Of a stretch of 64,000 nt of DNA, positions 46,216 to 58,612 are shown in pieces. Below the pieces are notes generated by a model that was given only the letters and a program-made list of their open reading frames with translations, ran no database searches and was not told the origin of the DNA. Position numbers and translations under genes: made by a program. The stretch spans positions 41,846,233-41,910,232 of the forward strand of contig JARWIR010000002.1 in assembly GCA_029959085.1 (NCBI GenBank). Reading direction: 5' to 3'. Each line of letters begins with the position of its first letter. Within the stretch, counting starts at the first letter, position 1. Source of the stretch: Nemophila menziesii. Its lineage: Eukaryota > Streptophyta > Magnoliopsida > Boraginales > Hydrophyllaceae.

Positions 46216-47757
46216 ATTTATTTTCTTTTATATTATTTTCTAAGCATATGTAGTAACCATTGATTAACAACCTTAAACTGTTTACTTCGTAGGATAACTT
46301 ATCTCGTTATTGCAAACTTGACACATTTGTGATGACTTTACTATCCTTGAAATATAGATGAGCTATCCTTATTCTCTGAGGTCCATTATTTTCCTTGTGA
46401 AATCATTATTCATCCACTCTTATATACCCAATACAAAACTTATATAGTTCTATAATTTGGTATAACAATTTTCACATTCTTTTCTCCTATATGAGCAAAG
46501 TTAATCTGGCAATTATCAATATTAACCACCAAATGAAGATGGTATCCCTCATAACATTTTATTATTGACAACTAAATACCAAAAATATGATACTAAACTA
46601 TATCAATGCTCACTCATTTACGAAATAATAAAGGTTTCTACTTTTCAAAGAGTATTCCCCTCAATAGTTCATATTTATATTCAAGAGCACTAGCAAAGGT
46701 ATGTCTCTATCACCGTAAAATTAATCACACCCAATGATTTCCAAATTTGTTTTGGTAACATGATTTATTCATATAGGGTATGTGATGTATCATATTTTAT
46801 GATAGATTAGAAGGGATGAAGAATGCGACCCGCAAGTCGACCCTATAGACGGCATATGCCGGTACAGGTTGCGACAAGCCTAGAAAAGAAGGTCAAGACC
46901 ATTAAACCTTAAGCTTCCTTCTTCCCCAATACACCCGAACTCCATTAAAGCTTCTCCAAACCTCAACCTCTCATCAAAAATACATTGAATCTCCATAAAT
47001 TTATATCCCAACACTTACCTACATTCCTATAAACACTATTCACCCACCCAAATCACTCCAAAACTCCTAAAATCCAAGAATAAAGACTAATCTTTTTAGA
47101 TATTTTTCGTAAATTTCTTAAACCCATATCATCCAAGCAAGAGTTTATCATAACCACATAAAGAATTGTCATCCTTACACCTTTCGTAACCTAAATAACA
47201 CCTTGTTTATCTTTAATCGAAGGTTAGCTCAAGAGTGTTTAAACCTTTGAGTTAGGGTCAAAAGAGATGACAAAAAGAACGAAGAAACTATCTTGTTTAG
47301 GGAGATGAAGAAGAATAAAAGCAAGGTATTGGGTGATATTAAAAAGAAATCAAGTGACCAGTGTGCAATTTTAGGAACAAATAAGAAGGGTAATTCGAAT
47401 TAAGCAAGTATAGAGGAACTGGTTATGGTAATGTCATAGCTTATTCTTTGATTTATACTTGTGTTTGATAATTTTGAGGTGATTTATGTTTTAAGTGTGT
47501 ATCTCCTAGGGCCATGGATGATACACGAACGAAATATGAGGTCAAGAAGTTGAAAATTTAAGTAGAAACTTGTGTCAATTCAAAAGGAGTCAAAAAGTTT
47601 GCTCGAAACTGAACAAAAAGTGTCGTTAAAATACTTACACCATTTTTGAAAAACTACAACAAATAATTTTGAATGATTCTTATCATGAAAATTTATCTCA
47701 AGTTATTCCTTGGACTTTATTGTATATGAGAAGAAATGTAGATCATTTTGTAGTAGA
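46210..47757. repeat. Short third copy of the segmental duplication
   Basis: Homologous to 30820-32330 and 50480-51975. It stops at 47757, the tandem-duplication breakpoint. Confidence 0.92.
47267..47757 (+). pseudogene. Unidentified gene fragment, copy 2 of 3 (truncated)
   Basis: Same fragment as 31876-32348. One base is lost in the LSCL segment, so the frame ends after about 13 codons (MTKRTKKLSCLGR). The second piece, with FEKLQQIILNDSYHENLS, is retained but is cut before its natural end by the breakpoint at 47757. It keeps the KEKLVSIQKESKSL-like segment that copy 1 has lost. Confidence 0.4.
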
Positions 47758-50700
47758 TGATGATTAATCTATGCAAGATTTATATCGCATTTGAAGGTCA
47801 GGAGACATTGAACCCCAAGACGATGCAATTATAGCATTAATTAAGCTCAAAGTACTTTAAAGTCGCTTGATACTTCTCAAAAAACTTCTGGTAAGAATAA
47901 ACGATAAGGGCTTATTAATCATAATGATGAGCTTTTCATACATGTTATTTTTCCCTCTTTAAATATTCTATTTGGTTTCCTAATTAATAATATTGGCCTT
48001 CATGTTTGAAAATCAAACTCTATTAATCTTAAATCATAGAACTTTCAAATTTATTAAAGAGAACATTTCTCTATACAAAAATTATCATTTAATTACATGG
48101 AATCTCCTTATTTACCTATTAATGGTATTCAGCATGAAATTATTTGTGCAGGGTTGATTGCATGATTATTGCTAACAAAAACAATGAGACCATAAAAAAT
48201 ATTTAGTCTAGTAATCCTTCCTATTGAGTTAGAGACGTGTGGGTGCTTTTTTACCATGTCAGAAGTTTTTTCTACACTTTCGCTCATGGAATGTCCTAAC
48301 CCTGAATAATGGATCAAGCTTATCAATGGTAGGTGAGGTGCAATTATTGTCTAAGTGTATTGTGGTCCAGGAATTAAGATATTATTAGGAGTATCAATTA
48401 GAATCATGAAAATAAGGAACATTTAATAATGAAATGTGTTTTCCTTGTAATTATATTGATACATGTAATTTGGCTCCTCAATCTTATATTTAGAGGACTC
48501 CATCGATTAAAATATTTTTTACAACATAAAAAAATTCATCTTTTGTGTTATATAATATAATTATTCATGGTTTTTGGTAGTTATCGTTGATTTAACTGGC
48601 TAGCAATTATTGCTATTAAAACTGGCATCTAACAACCATATAATGTCAAGTTACTCTTAACGAAAAACATGGTAAAGAAGAACAAATGTACTTCCTCTAT
48701 CATTATAACTCCATATTATCATAAAATATTGTAATAATGTCAAATATAATTAGATAATAAATTATGTTATGTGTTGATTACCATCGATTGATGAATGACC
48801 TAATATACTCATTTTTTCGTTAGTTATATCTCATTGGTAGAGTATTTAATGCATATGTAATAATCTTACAACTCCGTAGTGCTCAAAGTATTTAGTAGTA
48901 ATCTTACAACTCACGCATTGTTACAAAAATACTTTGATTTATTCAATATTTTTTTGAGTAGTAATTTATAAAACTAGTAGTGTAGTGTGTAAGCACAAAA
49001 AGTACACATGAAACTAGAAAGATGATCTCATGTCAAAGGTTTACATGTATTTAATACTTAAATATATTAACCCACTAAACGTTATTCGATACGATTATCA
49101 AATATGTATGTCAATGATATATCACTTTACTCATTACAAAAGAACTACCAGCATGTATCTTTAAAATACGTGTTAGCTACTCTTTATCTTTATGTTTTCT
49201 ATTATTTTACTTCAATTTTGATCAGTCATATTTTTTACTGTGTCGAGTTTTATATACCAATACTAGAAATTGGTAGAGCTAGTCATTCTAGTAGTGATGT
49301 TGGGTTTCAGAATCTAGAAATGTAAATGGAATTCAAATTTTCTATTGGATTAGAGTTTTGATTTATTTTAAAGTCCAGCAAATTAGAATCTTTTTCTGGT
49401 CATAAAAGTGGATAAAGGTGGTAAAATTTTTAATACCATCGAAAAAGAGAGCATGCTAGTCGTTTTGATTTTTATGGTGGTCGAGCTGCAAATTTTCCTG
49501 ATCTTTACTTGAAAATCCAAATTATCATCAAATAACCCCCTCATGTATAGAAACAAAGCAAAAGAAACAAAAGAAATATAGGTCTTGATGTGATACCTCA
49601 AATATATTATGATTTCATTTTTATGTATTCATATATATAATTTGAATATTTAAGATAAATATACTAATATTCATAGGGGATTCAATATTTTAGCAAACAC
49701 CTAATATCAAACATATCCATATAAGACACATTATTAGTTAATCACAAAAGAAGCCTCTATATAATAAATAATATAAGTATGTTAAATTGTAAAATTTCAA
49801 CAAAGTATATATAGTAAGTGGAATTTTAATAATAGAATATGGTGGTGTTTTATTTTCTAGACAACGCTCAAATTTAGATTACACGACCTATTCAGCAATA
49901 CAAACTTCTTCGATCTTTGCATGAATTACGTTAGTCTCTACTTTCAATAATTATTCCTCTAATGTTTCTTTATTAGTTCACTTACTCTTCTCTAATATTG
50001 TCACAAAACCTTCACTCTTAGATGGCATGTTCGTCATTCACATATTTTTAAAAGATTTGTAGTTAAGCCTATTTATCGTTTATGCATCTCTATAATAATT
50101 ACAAAAGTGATTATGTTAGTTACCACTATGGTGTTATTTTTAGTCATCTAATCCTTTTGTATACTTCCAACATTTTAATTTGTTTATTTTTTTGTTTTCT
50201 TTTTTGATACGTGGGTTCCGAGCTTACACCCGACTAATCCCAAGGGGGATATGACTGCCTCCCTAACCATGCCCCCATGCAAGTCAGAACTAGGTGTTCT
50301 GGGAGGGTTTCGAACATTGGACCTCATTGATGAGAAATATAGCCCTGTCCAACAACCTTCTTAACTTTCTTCCACCTTCAGGATTTGAACCTGTGACCTC
50401 ATGTATGAGACAATAGAGCCCTGGCCAATAACCTTCTTATTACTTTTACACCTTCAGAATTCGAACCCTGTACCTCTCATATTTTCTTTTCTTTTATATT
50501 ATTTTCTAAGCATATGTAGTAACCAATGGTTGACAACCTTAAACTTTTCACTTCGTAGGATAACATATCTCGTTATTGCAAACTTGACACATTTGTGATG
50601 ACTTTACAATCCTTGAAGTATGGATGTGCTATCCTTATTCTCCCAGGTCCATCATTTTTCTTGTTAAATCATTATTCATCCAATCTTATATACCCAATAC

Positions 50701-51905
50701 AAAACTTATATAGTTCTATAATTCGGTATTACAATTTTCACATTCTTTTCTCCTAATATGAGCAAAGTTAATCTGGCAACTATCAATATTAACCACCAAA
50801 TGAAGATGGTATCCCTCATAACATTTTATTATTGACAACTAAATACCCAAAATATGATACTAAACTAGATCAATGCTCACTCATTTACGAAATAATAAAG
50901 GTTTCTACTTTTCAAAGAGTATTCCCCTCAATAGTTCATATTTATATTCAAGAGCACTAGCAAAGGTATGTCTCTATCACCGTAAAATTAATCACACCCA
51001 ATGATTTCCAAATTTGTTTTGGTAACATGATTTATTCATATAGGGTATGTGATGTATCATATTTTGTGATAGATTAGAAGGGATGAAGAATGCGACCCGC
51101 AAGTCGACCCTATAGACGGCATATGCCGGTACAGGTTGCGACAAGCCTAGAAAAGAAGGTCAAGACCATTAAACCTTAAGCTTCCTTCTTCCCCAATACA
51201 CCCGAACTCCATTAAAGCTTCTCCAAACCTCAACCTCTCATCAAAAATACATTGAATCTCCATAAATTTATATCCCAACACTTACCTACATTCCTATAAA
51301 CACTATTCACCCACCCAAATCACTCCAAAACTCTTAAAATCCAAGAATAAAGACTAATCTTTTTAGATATTTTTCGTAAATTTCTTAAACCCATATCATC
51401 CAAGCAAGAGTTTATCATAACCACATAAAGAATTATCATCCTTACACCTTTCGTAACCTAAATAACACCTTGTTTATCTTTAATCGAAGGTTAGCTCAAG
51501 AGTGTTTAAACCTTTGAGTTAGGGTCAAAAGAGATGACGAAAAGAACGAAGACACTATCTAGTTTTAGGGAGATGAAGAAGAATAAAAGCAAGGTATTGG
51601 GTGATATTAAAAAGAAATCAAGTGAGCAGTGTGCAATTTTAGGAACAAATAAGAAGGGTAATTCGAATTAAGCAAGTATAGAGGAACCGGTTATGGTAAT
51701 GTCATATCTTACTCTTTGATTTATACTTGTGTTTGATAATTTTGAGGTGATTTGTGTTTTAAGTGTGTATCTCCTAGGGCCATGAATGATACACGAACGA
51801 AATATGAGGTCAAGAAGTTGAAAATTTAAGGAGAAACTTGTGTCAATTCAAAAGGAGTCAAAAAGTTTGCTAGAAACTCAACAAAAAGTGTTGTTAAAAT
51901 ACTTA
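47758..51905. repeat. 4.3-kb tandem duplication, unit 2
   Basis: Direct repeat of 43456-47757. At about 51905 it differs by a deletion of roughly 50 bp relative to unit 1. It then continues uninterrupted into long copy 2, so the unit's right end is the original sequence and unit 1 is the truncated one. Confidence 0.9.
50175..50485 (-). mobile_element. tRNA-derived SINE, unit 2
   Basis: Counterpart of 45905-46215 with the same T-rich start, TAATCCCAAGGGGGATATGAC body and repeated tRNA-like head. Here the head units read GGATTTGAACCTGTGACCTC and GAATTCGAACCCTGTACCTC, so its B boxes differ in detail from unit 1. Duplicated with its flanks, so it is not an independent insertion. Confidence 0.63.
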
Positions 51906-51995
51906 CATGAAACATTATCTCAAGTTATTCCTTGTACTTTATTGTATGTGAGAAGAAATGTAGATCATTTTGTAGTAGAAATGAATATGTTGTAG
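51534..51995 (+). pseudogene. Unidentified gene fragment, copy 3 of 3
   Basis: MTKRTKTLSSFREMKKNKSK opens a 46-codon frame at 51534, intact to the same TAA as copy 1. It ends in KKGNSN, with ASIEEPVM and a GTAATG donor following. The second piece retains the KEKLVSIQKESKSL-like segment. It has lost the start of the FEKLQQII block (about 50 bp at 51905) but keeps RRNVDHFVVEMNML and the stop. Family unknown. Confidence 0.4.
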
Positions 51996-54129
51996 ATGGT
52001 TCGGTGTGAAGACGTAAAGGTGTCCAAATTTACCAAGAATCTATTAAACAAATTTTGACTCACTTATGGAAGCCCAACATATGCCACATGTTTTATAGAG
52101 CTATATATACACTAGTTTTGCAATATTTAATCTCATTACTTATAATTTTGATAGAAATGTTAGGGGTAAGGGTAAGAAGCATGAAAGAGCTATTACAACA
52201 CATTATTTTTTAATTAGTGTAATTTTTATATAGTTATATTTTCTCTTTATTTTGTTTTCTTTTCTTACATTATGATAAGAACTATATATTAGTTTGACAC
52301 TCGGGTATGAACCCTAACTATTACTTATGGCTTAATATGATAAATCTTGAATTTCTCATGTAAATAAACATGGATTGTTTTTGTTATAATTACCCATATG
52401 TTTATTCTAAATTTCTTGTATTATTACAACATATATTGGGTTTTATAGCTATTGAATACATCTAGGGGAGGATGCGGTAGTGGAAATAGGATAATCAAGT
52501 AAGAAGAATAATTAAACATGTATATTCTCAATCGTATTCTTCTTCTCCACCATCCCCAACACAAAAAGAACCTTCTTCAAGCTTCACCCATTTGCATTAA
52601 ATCACGCTCCATCATATTTTATCCATCTAAAATCATTTAATTCATTTTTAAGAAATATCTTTTCACCATCAAATTCATTCAATAAACATCATAAATCTAT
52701 ATAAAATCCAACATATTCTTTACAAAAAATCATAAATTTCTTATACATCCATGTCTTCTACATCATAACATTACCATACCCACATTATATGTCATAAACT
52801 TAACATCAAATACATATTATAAATCACAAAAACACAAAATTATCCAATTTTTTTACCAAGGTTCTTAATAACCCTAACTCCCAAAAGGGAAGAGTTGAAG
52901 AAGAAAGGGGTTCTAAGGACCATGATCATCCATGACTTAGTTTTTACTATTTTTTTGTTGAAATTCTACTATAAAATTTTGTGTGATATAAGAGTATTTG
53001 TGATCAAGTGAGGTATGGATGAGATTAGAGTTAGGGGTTGCATGATCTATGTAAAGATAGAGTTGTAGGAATTTAGAGGGTTTCCACCAAACTGCCATAC
53101 AATTTTTGGAATCAAAGGCTTGAATCTTTGGTTAAGATTGCTATATGAAACTCCTAAACCCCTTATATTCCCCAAATTAATGAGTGTGTCTTTAGGTTTC
53201 AATAACATAAACCATTTATAAAATGTTTCTATTTTTTAAATTATTTGATAATACAAATCATATAAGAAATATGTATTTTAAAATAAATAAATAAAATACG
53301 ACTATTTAATTCCCTTGTTTCATAATACATCACTATCATGTCCTATTATCTCTTACCACATAATAGAAACGATTGACCACACCGTTATCTACCGCACCAT
53401 AGTTTTTAAAGGTCATATCTTCTACTAGAGGTTTGAAAATTGTTTGTTCGACTCGCTCGATCCATTAATACCGGGATATGACCATTGGGTTTGGTATATA
53501 CCAGAACTTATTTTTATAAAAACTAGTGGGATATTATATATACTAAATCTTATTGTCAGCAAACCCCTCTTAATTAAAGTCCAATCTGCCATACATATTA
53601 ATAATTATTTTATATATACCATTGTTAAAATTAGTGTAAATAATTTGAACTTAAAGATTGAAAAAAGAAGTAGACTTACATTGTATGTAGTATGCAAAAT
53701 GTACATTATCAGTGGTTTAAGTTTTTTTGTTAGAAAAAAACTTCTATAAACAAAATATTTTACAAGTTCTCTATTTTTAGTGTTTCCCCCGACTATAAAA
53801 CAGGTAAGGTAAAAAATGAGACAAATTATGATTTTTTACTTATATTTTCATATATTTCCATGTTATTTAAAAATTGCATATAAAATTAATAGACGGTGTG
53901 GTCAGGGTCTGTGTTATATATAAAGACATGTGGTTAAATAGGTCAATTTTTACATTATCCACGAGATTTTACCTGGGTCATTTCAATCTATTTCAAACTA
54001 TCAAATAAAATGGTAGTGGACTTTACATTTTGGTATAACTAAAGTCTATATCATAGCCAGAAAAATTAGTATATATCTAATAAGGCCCAAAGATACCAAA
54101 ACTTAAAATAAAAAATATAATCAATATGG

Positions 54130-54400
54130 CCCAAAAGGTAAACATATATAGGAGATACTTAATCTTCTTTCTTCTCCACAAAACCCTACTTCGGTTATGT
54201 TTCTTCGTTAACTCTTCTCCATGTATTCTCACAGTACATTTTCAGAAATCTCATTTTCACTTTTTTTACACTACGAAATATTCCTCTTTCATCATTAGAT
54301 ATCTTGTTAACTAGTATGAGTCAACCCTATGCAATCAAGACCAATTACGATTCTCTTTTTCCTTGTACCAGATCGATGACCCTAACATTGCAAGTAAAGA
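54130..54400 (+). other. Promoter-like region and possible first exon, copy 2
   Basis: ACATATATAGGAG near 54142, a CT-rich leader, then ATG at 54316 giving MSQPYAIKTNYDSLFPCTRS and AA/GTAAAG. Counterpart of 34500-34754. The end of the exon differs between copies, so the donor phase is not conserved. Low support. Confidence 0.28.
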
Positions 54401-57002
54401 TTCGTCGACAAGTTAGATTGTTCTTAATAATAATTATCTCTATAATAGTTTGTAAATTGGTATTTTTTTCAATTTTATTAATTCAGTGAAAAAAATTATA
54501 CACCTTTTCTATAGATTTTATCTACTTTTTCATTTTAAATTAACATTACAATGCGATTTGATGTTGTGTTAAGATTAACAACTTTTTTTGGACAATATCT
54601 AATAGGTTATTTTGGTGTATCTTCCTTAGCTTAATTTTTTGTTGTTGAATTAGTAAATTTAAAAGGCTATCTAATAATATTTATGCATAATTTGTTTGTA
54701 CTTATAATGATTATGTGTTTTGATGGTAGAAAAGATAGATTTTTGATGAAAAAAACGCAGATTGGATTAAATGGTTCTTGAACATTTAAAATTACCTAAC
54801 TAATTTTAAATTTTGTATCAGTTTTAGTCCTGAAATAAATTCTATTTATTTTTTACTATTCAGTTAGTTTGACAATCGGTATATTAGTTACCCACATATG
54901 CCACAATATTTATAAATTTTTCAAACATATCCCTGAACTATCCCTTTTTAACGAATTGATCCTCTGATATATTGACAATGAAAAACCAAAATCTGATAGA
55001 TTAAACAAAAAGGACTAACCTGGAACAAAAATTTATGTCAATGATTGTTAGTATAGTTGTAGAAATTTGAGATCTATTTGTAAAAATAGGCTATAGTTGG
55101 TGAACAAAAAAATTCTATTTTTTCAAACAAGTTATGTTATTTAAAAATTCCTTATTTATACTTTATTTTATTCAAATACCATCAAATTAACCCTTGTGGA
55201 AGGAAAAATAAAAAATTTAAATATATAACATATTTATATGTACATATTTGTTCCTTTAGTGTATTAGTCACTTAAAAAAACATGGAGAAAAAATAACAAA
55301 TATTAAATTTTTTAGATCTTTGCGAGATAGCAATAATATTTTTATTGGTAAAATATTTTTCTAGCTAAGAATGGTAATTATAGTTTATTTTTATCTAATT
55401 ATCAGTTGTTAAAAACAAAAAATTTTAAGTGTATAATTGATTTTTGAATTTTTATATAATCAAATAAGTGTTGCTTTTGTATTTAATTTTCTTTTATAAT
55501 ATGGTTATACATAAAATATTATATAATATAAAATGTCATATAATATTTTTTCCTTTTTGGGCAGCAATCATGCTACTTAGCTCATGTCTCGTTTGAGTAT
55601 AATTAATTGTAACAAAAAAGAGTCTTAATCGTCCTTATTATTTTTTTAGATAAATATTATCAAGTTGAGGAAATATTATATGTAACCTATGATATAGATT
55701 GTTAATAAAAAATTATGAAGATGAATATTTTTAAAGGCACTAATGAATTAAATATATTGGAGACCAGGTTGGTTTGAGTCCTAAGTCCTACAACCTGATA
55801 GTTAGGGCTATTACTTCAAACTTTAAAAAAGTAGATTTTGACATTGTTTAAAATATATAAATAATTTTTATAAGCCAGATTGTCATATTTAATCTATTAG
55901 TATGAATTTGTTTATATACTAAAATATAGTTAATTTTCATTATATAAGGAGTTATAGTGTAATTAATTAAAAAGAAAGACATATGGTTTACTTTTATTGC
56001 AATTTTCGTAATACTATAGAGATTATAGCATAATTAATTCTAATAAAAAATTTAAGGATTTATATACCATTTTATTTGAAGCAAAGGAAACGAGGTAGAC
56101 GGAAACAGTAAAGGTAGTGAGAGATACTTCCTTTGGTATATCAAATAAATATATTCATACTTAACCTAGAAGGAAAATAAACTAGGGGTAGGAGAGGGGA
56201 TATTGGAACTAGTTTCTAATCTATAAGAGGGTATGAGATCTGGTGCATTTACATCTTTATAAATTTAATTTAACATTTAAAGATCAAAGAATTTTTAATT
56301 AATTTTTTTGTGAGAGTGGTGTACTTTGTGTTCGGTACCTTAAGTTTTGGAATTCTATGAGAATGAAAATATTATATGTGTTCCAAGATGGTCAAACTCT
56401 TTGTGAATATATTCTGAATTCTTGACTTCCATTAGTATATTTTATGCTGGGTTATTGGGTTGAGGATTATTAGTTTTGTCATGATTTTGGATTGGTTATT
56501 GGTGTTAGTATATAATTGGGTAGGACAGTTATATTGGCTTTATTTCAAATTCATTTAGTTGATGGGTGGGTATATCAGCTCTGTTGTTAACTAGCTGACA
56601 TTCCTAGGAGTAGCCAGCATGAAAAAGAAAATGTGTTATAATATCACACATCATCAATTATTTGTAAATTGTATGTACATATAGTACATAATATATTTGC
56701 ACTATATGTTTCTATTTTATGCTAAATTTATAATATAAGTCTCTATATTATGCAAAATAAGTTAGATTTATAAATAATTGCACCATATGTCCCTATACCA
56801 TGCAGAATAATCTCACTATAAGTCACTATAATATTCATTATACGTCCAAACTATATGTCTCTTTGTTATGCAAAAATTGTACTATAAATCACTAAATTAT
56901 TGACTTTCTCATGTTAATTGCGCTATATATCTCTATATAATACTAAAATTGTATTATATTTTGCAAAATAAGTTATATTTTTGTTTCCTTTAATTTCAGA
57001 TA
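54401..57002. other. AT-rich duplicated sequence, no recognised gene
   Basis: Counterpart of 34755-37386. It holds a repeat at 56090-56560 that recurs at 58040-58500, and minisatellite relatives at 56695-56930. Confidence 0.45.
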
Positions 57003-58612
57003 ATGGGAGATAAGAATTTAGATGATAGTGATATTGAGCCAAAGGAGACATCAAATATGTTAGGGTCTGTAAATGACATGAATTACTCGAACAATTACTC
57101 TTTGGCATCATCCTCTATGGAAGTAATGCCTGGACAGGTAAAATCATTTTCATTTTTAATAGATAGATCTTATATATGGGTATCTTCTTTGTTTACTTTT
57201 ATGAAATAGAAATTTTCTATCAATGATATTATATATATAAAAAAATTTATCTTGAGAGTGAAATTAGTAAATAATTTATTTTTCTATGAGCATAATCTAT
57301 TAAACTTATTTAATTATTGTTATTTTCAATGTAGTCAAATTCAAATTTGACACATGGGCAAATTCATCACCAAAACGGGCGTTACCATCGTCACCTAGAA
57401 CGACAAATTCAAGAAATGAAATAGTATGTCTTAATAAATAAATTTACCTAGGTGTATAACTCAAATTACAAAAAAAACAAATTTTAAAATATTTTTCATT
57501 ATTTAAAACTATTTGATTATCGTATTTGTTTTAGTTAATTTATTGTTATTAATCATAATGTGTAGTGTTTACATAGAATGTCCATTTTCTGATGACAAGA
57601 AGCGGAAAGAGATGAGTTATAAGTTAGGATTACATCCTCTACAAATTAAGTATTGGTTTCAAAATAGACGTAATCAAATGAAGGTAAAATATATCTTAAA
57701 TTAAATTCTTTCCTCCATACTCCTTGAAAACAATCAATACCTTATCTAATAATTAGTTATTTTTCATTTATCAACTTGTTGCCTTTAACTTTTCATGAGT
57801 ATTTTTGAAGTTTTTTCGCATATGATAATTTGTTTTCAGCCAAAATGACATTTAGGTTTTTAAAAGTGGAGCATTGGAAACTTGCCAACAAAATTCTATC
57901 TATTTTACATGTAACAGTCCATTATCCACAAGATAATAAAGTCTTAATTTGACATTCCATCAAGGAGATATTGGTTGCATGGGGTAATTTAGAAAAGTGT
58001 AGGGAGATAATTTATATTTTATGCCTAGTTGTAGGTTGTATGGGAAGGATAGAAGGAAGTTATACATGTAGTGAGAGATACTTCCACTGGTATATCAAAT
58101 AAGCATTTTTATACTTAACCTAGAAGAAAACTTAACTAAGAGTAGGAGAGGGGGATAGTGGCATTAGTCTCTAAACTTTAAGGGGGTATTAGATCTAGTG
58201 CATTTACATCTTTTTAAATATAATTACACAAATAATAGTAGATGAATGTAGAAAATTTTGTTTCGTGAGGGTGGAGTATGTTGTATTGGGTACCTTACTT
58301 TGAGGAATTTTAGAAGAGTGCAATTATTATGTACGTTCCAAGATGGTCGAACTCTTAGTGAATATATTCAGAATTATGGACTTCCATTGAAATATTTCAT
58401 ATCGGTTATTAAATTGAACATTATTAGTTTTTTCATGATTTTGGATTGGTTAATGGTGTTATTATTTGATTGAGTATGGCAGTAATATTGGTTTTATTTC
58501 AAATTCTAAGGATCCTGCTAAGGGAGAGCCCGAGTATTCGGTCCCACCTGCTACAATGCTCAACATCAATGCTAACCAACAACCTCATTCTCAACAACCA
58601 CCTCCACTAAAA
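57003..58612 (+). CDS. HD-ZIP IV-like homeodomain fragment, open across four exons (truncated gene)
   Basis: HD-ZIP IV proteins are plant epidermal transcription factors. Four plus-strand exons join in phase with consensus sites. 57003-57137 ([13 protein letters not shown]...MEVMPGQ, CAG/GTAAAA). 57335-57423 after AATGTAG ([15 protein letters not shown], then GTATGT). 57566-57683 after TGTGTAG ([43 protein letters not shown]). 58511-58612 after TTCTAAG ([20 protein letters not shown] ... QQPPPLK, AAA/GTAAGA). The total is 444 nt, 148 codons, no stop. An 11-codon exon with TAG may follow at 58739-58774 after TTCTTCAG. The homeodomain is essentially complete, but the usual basic KKK arm, leucine zipper and START domain are missing. 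The fourth exon has no recognised origin. It may be a truncated chimeric gene or a young pseudogene. Confidence 0.62.
58258..58473 (+). other. Repeated fragment with ubiquitin-like QDGRTLSEY motif
   Basis: A 71-codon frame inside the third intron of the homeodomain fragment. [19 protein letters not shown] recalls the ubiquitin segment around EDGRTLADYNIQK. Related copies lie at 36680-36830, 38620-38760 and 56310-56440, more damaged. The resemblance is short and could be chance. Confidence 0.25.

Larger units (their letters stand above)
43456..47757. repeat. 4.3-kb tandem duplication, unit 1
   Basis: Begins ATGATTAATCTATGCAAG and is repeated from 47758 onward in the same orientation. Matching anchors: 44840/49104, 45569/49836, 45960/50215 and 46820/51085. 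The junction at 47757 (GTAGTAGATGATGATTAATC) joins sequence that in the other long copies continues GTAGTAGAAATGAATATG. That defines the right breakpoint. Confidence 0.93.
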
